Assembly (NCBI GenBank): GCA_020536535.1
Contig: JAHLWZ010000872.1
Span: 9,802 to 63,268, forward strand
Direction: 5' to 3'
Length of the DNA: 53,467 nucleotides
Source: Pelomyxa schiedti
Lineage: Eukaryota > Evosea > Pelobiontida > Pelomyxidae
Shown piece by piece: positions 32,818 through 44,215 of this stretch. The notes beneath the pieces are model-generated. The model searched no databases. It was not told the origin of the DNA and worked only from the letters and a program-made list of their open reading frames with translations. Position 1 is the first letter of the stretch. Every line of letters starts with the position of its first letter. The position numbers were made by a program, and so were the translations under genes.

Positions 32818-35443
32818 TCAAGAGAGGAGGGACTTGGCACGGGTCAGTACAGCTGAGGATGTCAATCCAAACTCGCGGTACAGTGTGAGGTATGGTGCAC
32901 TGGCTCCCCAGTGGTCCAAGCCAATGCAGGCTCCTTGTGACCCGGTGTAGTGCTCCCTGTTGGTTTGTGTTAGTGAAAGGTGGAGGAAAAGGAGGGTAAA
33001 GACCAGCCGAGAGTTCTGCCGGCCTCAATGGAAAGCTTTGCAGCTTTGGGTGGTAGCACATAGTTCCTGTATTCTGCTTGTTGGGCATCAAACATTTCCC
33101 AACACGGCATTGAAACAACTCGGGCAGGAATATCCTACAATGGTTGGTTTACCTCTTTCTAACGGGGTGTTTACCTCTTTGGCAAGAAGGCCTTGTGCTT
33201 CTACTGCAATGGAAACTTCTGAGCCCGTTGCGATTAGAACAACCTTTGGCTCGGGAACATCAATCAGGATGTACCTGTGGATCCATTAAATGAAGTGCCA
33301 AAGCAGACGAGAAACAAACCCTCCTCGTGAGACACCACAATTTACTGGCGATTGGGTGGGAAGATTTTGCCGGGAAAGAATAATAGCAGTAGGCCCATTG
33401 TTACGAGAAAGTGCAAGTCTCCACGCTTCGGCAGTTTCATTTGCATCACAGGGCCTAACAACAGCGAGATTTGGAATGAGGCGCAGAGAAGCAAGCTGTT
33501 CAATGGGTTGGTGAGTAGGACCATCTTCGCCAAGTCCAATGCTGAATGTAAAAGCGTTAAACAATCTCTTTCACTTCGAAGAGAAGGAGGTACCTGTCGT
33601 GTGTCCAAACGTATACGACAGGGAGATGCATCATGGCAGCGCTCCGTACTGGAGGCCTCATGTAATCAGAAAATACCAGGAAAGCACCACCGTACGGCCT
33701 GAGGTAGTGTAAGGCAAGACCATTCATAACTGACCCCATTGAATGCTCGCGAATGCCGTAGTGGAGGTAATTTCCATTGAAATTGTTCCTGAAAAGGGGA
33801 ATTAGATGAATACAGGCATTTTGGTAGTACTTTGTAATAGATGCGGAGCCGGTGGCAAAAGTGTTGTTTGATGGTGTTAGATCTGCGGAACCACCAATCA
33901 TGTTTGGAATCTTTGGTAATATTACGTCAAGGACCTTCTGTGAAGCAACTCTTGTTGCAAATGATGAGCCTGGTGGGAATGCAGGGAAATCTGGCTGGAG
34001 TGAGGTTGCATGATTTGAGGAACTTTAAACCTGTTGGAATTGGGACATGGCCCGAAAACATTTGCTCTGCAATGACACCAAGTTCGGGAAAAGCTGACTT
34101 GTACCGTGCAAACAGCTCGTCCCATTCCCTTTGCTTTGCGGCTCCACGAGCGCCTATCTGCCGGAAAGGTGAGCTTGAGAAAGAAAGAGAAGCTGCTTAC
34201 CAAGCCATACTGTGCCCTCACTGCATCAGGGACAGAGAATTTGGCTTCTGCTGGCCACCCAAAGGCTGCCTTGGTTTTTCGGAGTCCATCATCACCAAGT
34301 GGTGTGCCGTGCACCTTGGTGGGCCAATTATTAGGATGAATAATAGCTTTTTAAAAGTACCTTGTTGGTGTCCTGAGCAGGACTCTTAAGCCCAATGTGT
34401 GTCTTGCAGGCAATAAACGAGGGTCTGTCAGTAACTGCTTTTGCAGAGTTTATTGCGGCTTCGATTTCAGCTGTGGCGGAATTAGAAAGGAAAAATAGTC
34501 GAACTAATGAACCAATGTTATGTCCATCTACTGTCTGAACGTGCCACCCATAGGCAGCGAACCTGGCTGGAGCATTGTCAGAGCAAGTAATATCGGTGCG
34601 GCCGTCAATGCTTATGCCATTGTCATCATAGAGAGCAATCAATCTTCCAAGGCCAAGATGACCAGCCCAGGAACCAACTTCATGTGAAATTCCTGAAAAG
34701 GGAGGTGAGACGTTCAGAAAAATGCCATAAGAAAGACCTTCCATAAGGTCACCATCAGACACAAGGACGTAGGTGAAATGGTCCATAATCGGGAAGTCCG
34801 GTTTGTTCAACTTCCCTGCAACAATGCGTTCAGCTAGGGCAAGACCAACAGCATTGCCAAAGCCCTAAGTACGTGAGAAACTTGGTAAGGGCGAAAGAAA
34901 GTAACCTGTCCAAGGGGACCAGTGGTTGTCTCGATGCCCATCTCCACATCCCGCTCTGGGTGTCCTGGAGTGAGGCTCCCCCACTGTCTGAAGTGTTGAA
35001 GCTGTTCCAACGTCAGCTTTGGGTAACCAAGCAAATGCAACAACGAATATAACATTGCAGAGCCGTGTCCTGGGAAAAAAAAACAATATTAATTTCTCGA
35101 GTGAAAAAGAAGTGAAGGGAGGGCAAAATCACCACAAGATAGGACAAATCTGTCCCTATTGGGCCAAGCAGGAGACGCAGGATTAATATTCATGAACCTC
35201 GAGAAAATAGTGTACACAATATCGGCAGCACCCAGTGGTAGCCCTTATCAATGAATAAATAGGTATATAAGGAAAAACCCCACAAATCAACATTAACACA
35301 CATTTTAGATATTAACAAGGAACAAGGGAAAACAAAAGCAAAAAAAAAAAAAAACGAGATTTACCAGGGTGGCCGGAATTAGCTTGTTGGACGGCATCGA
35401 CAGCCAACAATCTCAGTGCCGTAGTACACTCCACGTCCACCAT
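32818..35443 (-). CDS. Transketolase
   Basis: A thiamine-diphosphate enzyme of the pentose phosphate pathway moving two-carbon ketol units. The start [20 protein letters not shown] (ATG at 35443) runs into NSGHPG. Later exons give [42 protein letters not shown], the ThDP motif [82 protein letters not shown], the catalytic-domain [32 protein letters not shown] and the C-terminal [15 protein letters not shown] and [14 protein letters not shown]. It stops at 32818. All metal and cofactor motifs are intact. About eight introns split it, one directly after the GDLMEG motif. No targeting peptide is evident. Confidence 0.94.
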
Positions 35444-35698
35444 CTCCCCCTTTCCCTTGGTTTTTTTTTCTTTTTGGTCTCTGCTAAAGCTTTGATTATT
35501 CCTGAAAATGTACACCGGAAAACCCAATCGTTTGGGACGGTACTACCTCCCCTGTTGTCTGACACACTTGTACTCTGGCTCCACTACCTCATCTGTATCC
35601 AGCTGTGTTCAGCTACTCCCCCCCATCTACTTACCCTCATCATCAGTCCACATCTCAACCAACAAAAAAAATTGGAATTTGGGTGATAGGGCGTGTGA

Positions 35699-36814
<1,116 letters not shown>

Positions 36815-36944
36815 ATTTAGTACTATACTGAAAAAAAAAAAAAACAAAAGAACACTCTGTTTTCATTTCAATTGAAAACAAACAAAAATGAAATGAACCC
36901 AGGGCCTCCCTCTTTTGAAGAATAATGAAATTGCCACACAGCAC

Positions 36945-37639
36945 TCAAGGTTTCCTCTGAGGCACACATTCCAAGTAAATGTTTGCATCCCCAACCACGT
37001 GAAGTGTCTTTGTCGACGTGATTGCCGGTGCCTGTTGTGTGAGTTGTTGCTGTGAAGGTGATGAAGGGCAAGAGGACACAATCGCCATTGGCTGTGCTTG
37101 TGATGGTGATGATGGTGGTGCTGATGCTGTTGTTGGTTGCTGTTGTTGGTTAGGTGTGATATCAGATATGATGGTGTTTGTTGTGGTGTTGTTGTCAACA
37201 GCAACCACTGGGCCGAACAGCAGGCTGTTTGACGTCTCCACTGACTTGATAGTGTAGGTGCCCTTGCTGGTGTGTAGAATGGCCTGCCCTGTGGAATCCC
37301 CCTCAATTCTGAACCTATATATAACAAATATATATAGGTATTTGGATTTGCATACAAACACTGGGAGTCACACACATACGATTGTTCGTTGATGGCATCA
37401 GGGTAAGGCAGTTCCAGCAGCCTCATTGTGGGACAGCCACCACGCCCGCCGATTGTTGTTTGCGGCGGTGGTGGTGCGGCGGGGGTTTGGTGCTGATTAT
37501 GGGATGATGGAGATCGTGGGGCAGACATGAGGAGTGTGGGGGTTGCAACTATGTACACGTTGTTTGCAGGGGGCCACCGCCCCGTGTCCTTGCTCCCCGC
37601 TGTGGGTGACCACGACATGTCGTGATGAGATTGTACCAA
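36945..37639 (-). CDS. DCC1-like N-terminal domain protein (short)
   Basis: Two exons. The first (ATG at 37639 or the in-frame ATG at 37618, MSWSPTAG) is partly disordered with a His/Pro-rich loop and ends LLELPYPDAINEQS. The second begins FRIEGDSTGQ, then AILHTSKGTYTIKSVE and ETSNSLLFGPV, which match the conserved core of the cohesion factor DCC1 (Ctf8/Ctf18 clamp-loader partner). After a Gln/Pro/Ser-rich insertion it ends VVGDANIYLECVPQRKP at 36945. Known DCC1 proteins continue for about 250 more residues with winged-helix domains that bind DNA and polymerase epsilon. Those are not seen here, because the neighbouring proteasome gene ends 130 bp downstream. It is therefore a truncated form, or the C-terminal part is encoded elsewhere. 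Confidence 0.6.
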
Positions 37640-37916
37640 GAAATCATTCTAGAGAATCCAGCTCACCAGTATTAACTGCACTACTGGGGAAAGGAAGTTG
37701 AAAGGAAGTTTTCGAGCTCTTCAGGGCGGTTACAAATGGAGAGCAGGAGACCCTGTGTGATGGGAAGATGATCAGAATTTGGGGAACAGATAAATAAATT
37801 TGTTTATCTTTCCAAGGCGTGAGGACGCGTGTCCGTGGAGTGGGTGAACAAGTTCGTTGACCAACAGTTTGAGCCCCATAATTCACACAACGACAGGCAC
37901 ATAGCGTACATTAGGG
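37640..37916 (-). other. Spacer with exon-like stretch
   Basis: Between the DCC1-like gene and OST4. On the minus strand an acceptor CACACAG near 37755 is followed by codons for LLLSICNRPEELENFLSTSF, which looks coding. It might be an upstream exon of the DCC1-like gene or a small separate gene. No start codon could be assigned. Confidence 0.3.
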
Positions 37917-38054
37917 ATGATATCCGACACCAGCCTCTACGTGTTCAGTAACCTCGTTGGCGTGAGCGTGATGGTACTCATTGTGGCATACCACTACGTC
38001 GTCCCACAATTTGTTTCGTCCGCGCAGCGCGGCCCACATGAGAAGTCAAACTGA
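37917..38054 (+). CDS. OST4: Oligosaccharyltransferase subunit OST4
   Basis: A 45-residue single-exon gene for the mini-subunit that stabilises the oligosaccharyltransferase complex in the ER membrane, needed for N-glycosylation. The start MISDTSLYVFSNLVGVS matches the OST4 pattern MI(S/T)D..L...(A/S)N..GVS, followed by VMVLIVAYHYV, the single transmembrane helix with the family's closing YH. A short hydrophilic tail ends HEKSN. Family members are 36 to 40 residues, so this one is slightly longer. No intron is needed. An AATAAA at 38219 is a likely poly-A signal. Confidence 0.87.
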   Translation: MISDTSLYVFSNLVGVSVMVLIVAYHYVVPQFVSSAQRGPHEKSN

Positions 38055-38218
38055 TGAGGCGCGATCCCTATTGTTCAGGTCAGATCTCATACACTACCCC
38101 ATAACAACAATACCAGTGTGAATGCTAACTTCCATCCAGAGCTGCTTTTGACATGTCAAACAGTGGCCACCATTCCCCCTGCCTTGTTTTTGTTACAATA
38201 AGAAATATGCCGATTTCC

Positions 38219-38224
38219 AATAAA
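38219..38224 (+). promoter_or_regulatory. AATAAA, likely polyadenylation signal of OST4
   Basis: The hexamer lies 165 bp after the OST4 stop codon and before the converging RasGEF gene. Confidence 0.45.
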
Positions 38225-38290
38225 TGGGTGGGATATGATGATGTTTCGGTGCTCTGTATAAAATAATTCTTATGTACTTGTTTTTGGGGT

Positions 38291-41200
38291 TCAGTGGGAG
38301 GCTCTTGGCTCTATTTCAAGGGAGCGGTTGTAAGCATCCTGTTCACTTATTCCGGGCTTGGTTTCTATGTCCGATATCTTGTATTGAGTGGTCAAGATTT
38401 TGTGCCGGTTGTTTGTTTGTTTGTATACATACAAATGCTTGTATCGAAATGACCGGCAGAACCGCAAACGGAACACTTTGGTGTTGTTGGATTTCCTTGA
38501 TAATTTTCGCTGTCATTGTCATCTTTAACCAATTGATGAGTGCCGGTGAGTCCGGTAGTGTGTTGGGATTCCCATCCTGGATGGAACTGTGAGTATTTTT
38601 TTTTGGAGAGCTTTCGAGCTCTTTAGAGAATAGAAAAGCATTACCTCGATGAAGGTGAGGTCCGAAAGAAAGATTCCGATATCTTGGAACAGTGTGAGAG
38701 TGTGAACAAAGTGTGGAGATTTGGTACGCTACAAGGAAGGCATGGGGATCTATTTACAGTCAGGTCCCGTAGTGTCTTGAAGTTTTTTTCCATGAGGCAT
38801 TCGAATTCTTTGTATTTCTCTAGCAATTGGGACTACTTTTTGTAAGTTGCATAAAAAAATCGGAATCATACAGTCCAAGTTTTTTTCAATCTCCTGTAAT
38901 AAGAGTGAGATTGTAAGCTGTAGGTATTTCGGTATTACGTTATGGCAGAATTTCCTAAAGCGGCAGTTATTTCCATCATCCCATTGAAATTTCCAAGGTC
39001 TTTACATTCCTAGTTCCCATTAGATGGCCCCATCCACGCCCTAACATAAACCTTGGCAATAGATATAAAATGGCGAATAACGCGTTCTCTTTGTTTTGGA
39101 GTGTCCCCTTCGAGCACTGAAGCAAGTACCCACTTGCCAACCTTAGGTACCATGAGTTGTGGCTATTTGCGATTCCTTCATACCTTGTTAAACCTTGTAA
39201 TAAATCTACAAATGTTCGGTGATTTGATAGCTGCTTCCTATATTTTTACGTAAGGTGAGGAAAATGAGGAAGCAATACTTTTTTTTGCCAGGCAAGCCCA
39301 AAGCATTCCCTTGGTCTGATATTACGAAATCCCTCCCATTCTAAAAGAGTAATTTGTCTTGCAGCCTCAAGGGGATGCACATCGAGAATAGTCTCTATTC
39401 TCCCTGCCGGGAGAATACTCTTTGGGGCGTTGGCAGGAGTAAGAGACAGTCTGTGACCTTGCGATTGGCCCTGGTATGCATTAGGAGAAGCGGAATCAAA
39501 TGGGTTTTTATGGTGCAAATGTACCTTGCGAATAAACATTTTCAGTTGGGCACCTTCTCCCTGGGCACCCATTGTGTGCTCTACAAAGTCCATCAGTGTG
39601 TCCAGTAAAGTTTTGTCTTCGGCAAAATCATAGAAGTGATTTGTGACCCATTTCGTCAAAACAAAAGAGACCCTGAATGAGTCAGAAATCAAACAAAGGA
39701 GTTTACGGGTATACATCTTTTTAATGGAATCTTCTTCAATTAATCCAGGAGGTGTGTTGTATCGTAAAATCAATAAACGGAGAAGAGTTGGGGGGTCCGT
39801 AAAGCTTCGGTAAGTCAGGAGAAAATCCAACATGAAATCTTTTTGGTTTGTTGGAAGGCACCTAACAACACATTCAAAATACCTGTGCTCCCAGGCCTTG
39901 GAGGACCAGTAAGCTTCTCAACTAGTTTCACAAGAGTAGCTCCAGATAAGGTTTGTAGGGCTGGCTGTATTTGAGAAGGCGAAGGGGTTGCAGAAGGAGG
40001 GGGGCTAGAGGGTGGCCCAAAATCATCGTTTGTTTGGGGAAGTGAAGGTGAGATAGGTTTGAGTGAAGGAGAAAGAGGTGAAGGTGAGACAGGTGAAAGT
40101 GGGAGAGGTGAAGGTGAAAGTGGTCTCATAATGGGAGTAGATTGGGGAGTGGTGCCTGTGTATCGAATATTGGAAGGCACATCAGGCTCGAGGAAGGGAT
40201 AAGTGTCCATTTCTATTACGGGAGGTGGAGGAGGGATATCCACAGAGGGTGGCGGGGGTATATCTGTTGATGATGGGGGAGGGATACCCTCTTTGAAGAA
40301 ATTACTGAAAAATGTGACTTTGCTTAGTAGAAACCTGAATTGGAGAATGCACTTGTGCCGGCTTGTGCCTGCCACTTCATTAAGGTGTTGCCTGTTTAAA
40401 AAAAAATTTATGTAGGTAGTAAAATGAAATATTTCAAACTTACAATCCTTTTGGTTGTAATCCATCAGAGAAGGATCTGGTTGTACTCAGGATGGCTGTA
40501 TAATAGATAGTTTTTAGCTTACCGAGGAGTGGTACATTTCTCGATCCAATACTTTCTGCATCTCTACTGCGGAGGTGAATAGCAGGAGAAATTGGGGAAG
40601 ACGGAGATGTGAAGCTTGCACTCATACTCTGATCTATGCGAGGGAATCGTGTATCAATGGTATATGACCGGGTACGCTGTGGAGAGACCACTTTGGAAGT
40701 AAAAATAGGAGTACGCAAGTGGTAGTTCTTACCTTTTCGAAGGGAATCCTTGAGGGAAACGTAATTGCTTGGAAATTCACCAAACTTGCCATTCGTTGTA
40801 GCACCATACCACCATTGCCCATCCTGATGCAGTGTTATTGGTGGTTATAAAACGAATACCAGCTACCTTATTGATTACGTATATAGTTTCACGTCTGGTG
40901 AAAGACAACTCTGCCTCAGATTTTGCTGCATAAGAGTATATGGCTGTACACTGAGGGTATCTTGGGAGTGACTCCACTGGTTGCGGTGCTCGTGCAGTGG
41001 AAAGTGGTGCGTGAGCAGCAGTGGCTTCTACCTTCTGCTGCACATGTGGAGTGAGGGTGGTAGAGGGAATTTTACAAGAAAGAGTTAGTGGGGGAAGAGA
41101 TTCAGCTGGAGACTTCGTTGTGAATGAAGGTGAGAGTGGATAAATGGAAGGTGATGTTGCGGGGGAATTCGAGGGGGATCGTGAGTGTAGTGCATCTGGT

Positions 41201-41601
41201 GTCTTCGGTTCTGCTCCTGGAGGTAAAAGTCAAGGAATAAAAATCAAAAGGGTAACAGATAGGATTCAAATACCACCAACTTCCGACCTCCTCACGAAAT
41301 TAGAAGGAACCTTGCCAATCTTTCCATTTAGTTCACCAGTCCACCACTTGTGGTTCTACAAATTGTAGAGAAGGAATGTGAGAAGTGACTACTAACAACT
41401 GTGTCCAAAGTTGACAGTTGGAAAAATTGCCCAATGCAATAAGGAGAAGGGCCACACACGTACCACATTGAATAGGGTGATGACGTCACCTTTCCTGAAC
41501 GACAGTTGCTTTTCCTTCCTCGCTTTGTACGAATACATCGCAACGCAACGTCCAACGACCGGGTGCTCCACTCCATTTGACGGCGGCGCCGACGACGCCA
41601 T
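38291..41601 (-). CDS. SH3-SH3-RasGEF protein
   Basis: The start MASSAPPSNGVEHPVVG (ATG at 41601) is followed by SH3 domain 1: AMYSYKARKEKQLSFRKGD, then WWTGELNGKIGKVPSNFV. After a Ser/Pro-rich linker comes SH3 domain 2: AIYSYAAKSEAELSFTR and GKFGEFPSNYV. A long proline-rich stretch with repeated IPPP units follows. The RasGEF N-domain has MLDFLLTYRSFTDPPTLLRL and KWVTNHFYDF. The catalytic Cdc25 domain starts LDVHPLEAARQITLLEWEGF, continues with GKWVLASVLEG and RERVIRHFISIAK, NFNGMMEITAALGNSA, KYKEFECLMEKNFKTLRDL, FLSDLTFIE, DGNPNTLPDSPALINW and the closing SLEIEPRASH at 38291. It would activate Ras at membranes, with the SH3 domains recruiting proline-rich partners. More than ten introns split it. 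Confidence 0.88.
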
Positions 41602-41681
41602 TTTCGGTATTATGGGTCAGCCGAGAGAGGACGAGGATCTTTGACGCAAACGACCCAGGCAATGAAGGTACGTGGCCCCGA

Positions 41682-42015
41682 TTATTTATGCCTTTTCGGG
41701 CCCGCCGAAGTTGCGTTGATCTTCTTCATCAGTGGCAGATTTACGGGAACAGGAATTTCCTTGATGGTGATTGAAGTGTCAGTGACTGCGACCTGACACC
41801 ACCGACAGAACTAGCCACAACCCCCAAGAAAAAAAAAAGTCATCACACAATTCTTTTTCGGATCCTTCCACCCTGAATCGAGGGAGGCAGGGGCCAAGTT
41901 CCGAGAGCAGTGAGAACCAGGGGTACTTCACCCTTGCGGCCTGGACATGGTCGCCAAACGCCGCAATGGCTTTCCCCCTGGCCTGCTCCTCGTACGAGGC
42001 CTCCTCCCAGTCCCA
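41682..42015 (-). CDS. 3' exons of an unknown protein
   Basis: Two exons joined by a 54-nt GT..AG intron. The upstream exon (42015-41847) encodes WDWEEASYEEQARGKAIAAF, GDHVQAARVKYPWFSLLSEL and PRFRVEGSEKELC. The downstream exon (41792-41682) encodes VAVTDTSITIKEIPVPV, NLPLMKKINATSA and stops after GPKRHK. The pattern of charged helices and beta strands suggests a folded cytosolic protein, but I do not recognise a family. The 5' exons should lie in or beyond the palindrome at 42096-42309, and no frame-compatible splice to it was found. The gene may be disrupted there. Confidence 0.6.
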
Positions 42016-42095
42016 CTCGCGAGTGCATGGTACCCCATTATATTTTCGTTGTGTTCATTGGACAATCAATCCATATTCCACAGAATGGGGGAAAG

Positions 42096-42309
42096 CAGCT
42101 TCCCGGCATTTTCCACCACATCTTTGCAGCGCGTTGGGGGTGTCACCATGTACACGGCGCCTTGCTCTTTTGTCTGGAACACAACCACAACGCACTGCAA
42201 AGATGTGGTGTGCGTTGTGGTTGTGTTCCAGACAAAAGAGCACGGCGCCGTGTACATGGTGACACCCCCAACGCGCTGCAAAGATGTGGTGGAAAATGCC
42301 GGGAAGCTG
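42096..42309. repeat. Near-perfect inverted repeat, 99-bp arms, 16-nt loop
   Basis: Arm 1 (42096-42194) and arm 2 (42211-42309) are reverse complements with a single mismatch (T at 42162 versus the expected C partner). The 16-nt spacer 42195-42210 itself repeats part of arm 2 (CTGCAAAGATGTGGTG). Each arm, read outward from the centre, encodes the same peptide: VVVVFQTKE, then GAVYMVTPPTRCKDVV and ENAGKL. Beyond the arms similarity fades but continues (KLISSILHG to the right, KLLSPILWN to the left), so it is an inverted duplication of a coding segment. Transcripts would fold into a long hairpin. Confidence 0.93.
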
Positions 42310-42939
42310 ATATCCTCCATTCTGCATGGAATTACGCGCCAAAAACAGCATCCCAGAGGCGACATGTTCCTATCTGACGACGAGGGGCAGATCTGGGGCG
42401 GTGACTCAGGCGTCGAGCAGCAGCGCTGAGTTGGTGTGCCAAATATCAGCCTTTGCCTGCCTCGAACATCGTAATCAACAACGTCATCGACCGGCTGTGA
42501 TGTGCAGATGGGAGGGTGTGAAGGAGGGAGGCGATTACCACGAGGACGAGGAGGAGGAAGTGAGGAATGAGGTGGGGGTGAACGGGGCGGCTGGGAATTG
42601 TGGGATGGTGGCGCGGTGTAAGGCAGCCCACGGGGTGGTGCTGTCGTGGCAGCTGCGGCCAGGAGCAACTACTCCCGCACTATGCGGCTTCACCACCACT
42701 ACTTCTCTAATTTACGGCGGGTGTTTCAGGTCTTCTGATAGAGGAAGCCTGGAACGCGTCACTTGGGATTTGGTGGGAAAAAGCGCTTGTTTGCTCAGCC
42801 AGGGATTCTGGGTCAAATCTAACGAATAGCTCGAATTCCTGGGATAGCCCAAATTTCTAACCGAGGTACCTTTGACTCCAATGGTTGTTTTAATTGAACT
42901 TGTTAACCCTAATTGTGGTGAGAAACTTTTTTTTTTGTT
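42310..42939. other. Unresolved region right of the palindrome
   Basis: Both strands have long open frames, but none resembles a known protein. The plus frame continuing arm 2 (KLISSILHG, ITRQKQHPRGDMFLSDDEG) stops at 42430 and may be a C-terminus. The minus strand has a Pro/Ser-rich frame from 42668. This region should also contain the 3' end of the membrane-protein gene at 42940. Confidence 0.4.
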
Positions 42940-44039
42940 TTACTCTGTGTGCTCATTTACATGGAGGATTTGGATTTTGGTTCGGGTTTTTTCTGCCTGA
43001 TTGTGTGCGTTTGTCACTTCACAGTTGGATGTGGTTAGTTCCAGGGAGGATATTGTTGGTATGGCTGTTTGTTGGACTAGGGTAAGGGTTGCCTGTGTGT
43101 CGAAAGTGCAGTCGCTAGTGTTGCACTTCACTGTGTGTTGTACTTGTATGTCCGTGTTACCAAGGACTGTTACTTGCACCTTGTGCGAATCGGCTGAACA
43201 TTCCACCTTGCAGCCTGGTTTCTTGTTAAGTTTGATTTACGGAAGTGTGTTCTTTTACCTAGTTTCGAAGATAGAACTTCGGAGAACAAGGTCTGCATAG
43301 TTGGAGAGCAAGCTTCAAGAACGTAAGTGACTGGGGATCCTTTACCAATGGTATCTCTCAGTAGTCCGGCCACATGTGTCTCCATTGAACCACTAATGGC
43401 ACCCATTAGGTGTGTGTTGACGGGAAACTTACTTACATAGATGGGCTCTCACGGATTTTTTGTATCAGGCACTTGGAGATATTGGGAAGGCCAAGTTTAT
43501 TTGCCAAAGAACACAAAGTAACGTAGGCAGCAATCCCCCCACATGCTAATAGAGTTTGGTTGGCAGCGTCATCACCTAGACAATACCTTGTTCAAAACGA
43601 AACTTTAATTGTAAGTAGTTTATATACCTACAATGGAGATGACCTTGGAGCTGAGAGCACGAGCAATTCTCTTAGTTTCTTCCTTATCTATGCTTATTTT
43701 GCAGTGCAGTTCCCTGGGGAAGAAAGTAAGAATGTGTACCCCACAGCATTACAAAGTTAAACTTTGTCTTTAATTTAAAAGTAACTTAACATTAAGGAAA
43801 AACCCACATTGACAACTCAACAACAATAATTCGCAAAACGCGTACTTTGCGGCGGCCAACGGCGGGAGTCTCCTCGGCGCCGGCTTTTTGCAGTACATAA
43901 AATAAATGGTGACGAACAGCACGATCCACATCACCCCGGCGACCGCCGCTGTCCCCCGCCGGTCGACCTCCACCCCGACCCCCGCGTCCCCGTCGCCCGC
44001 GCCGTCGTACCCCGCCCCATCCCCCCCCACCGCCATCAT
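42940..44039 (-). CDS. Unknown single-pass membrane protein
   Basis: The start MMAVGGDGAGYDG (ATG at 44039) is Gly/Asp-rich and leads into one transmembrane helix, VAGVMWIVLFVTIYFMY, followed by a basic stretch CKKPAPRRLPP. A GT..AG intron (GTACGC to CCCCAG) restores the frame into HCKISIDKEETKRIARALSS. Later exons encode LLACGGIAAYVTLCSLANKL, GLPNISKCLIQKI, METHVAGLLRDTIGKGSPVT, VLEACSPTMQTLFSEVLSSK, then a beta-rich cysteine-containing region KVQVTVLGNTDIQVQH and ends HVNEHTE. The topology suggests an N-out or signal-anchor protein with the bulk in the cytosol. I do not recognise the family. Confidence 0.62.
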
Positions 44040-44215
44040 CGTCGCTGCCGGCAGTGATTCACGCTTTCTTATTAGGAATAAATTTTTTTTTCCAAAGGAG
44101 CTACAGGGGATTTGCTGTAGTCTCAGCATTAGGAAGCCCCACACTTATGAATAAGTACGAGGGTGAAAAGAAAAAAAGGGCATCGCGGAGGAGGTATGAG
44201 GATTTTTATAATAAT

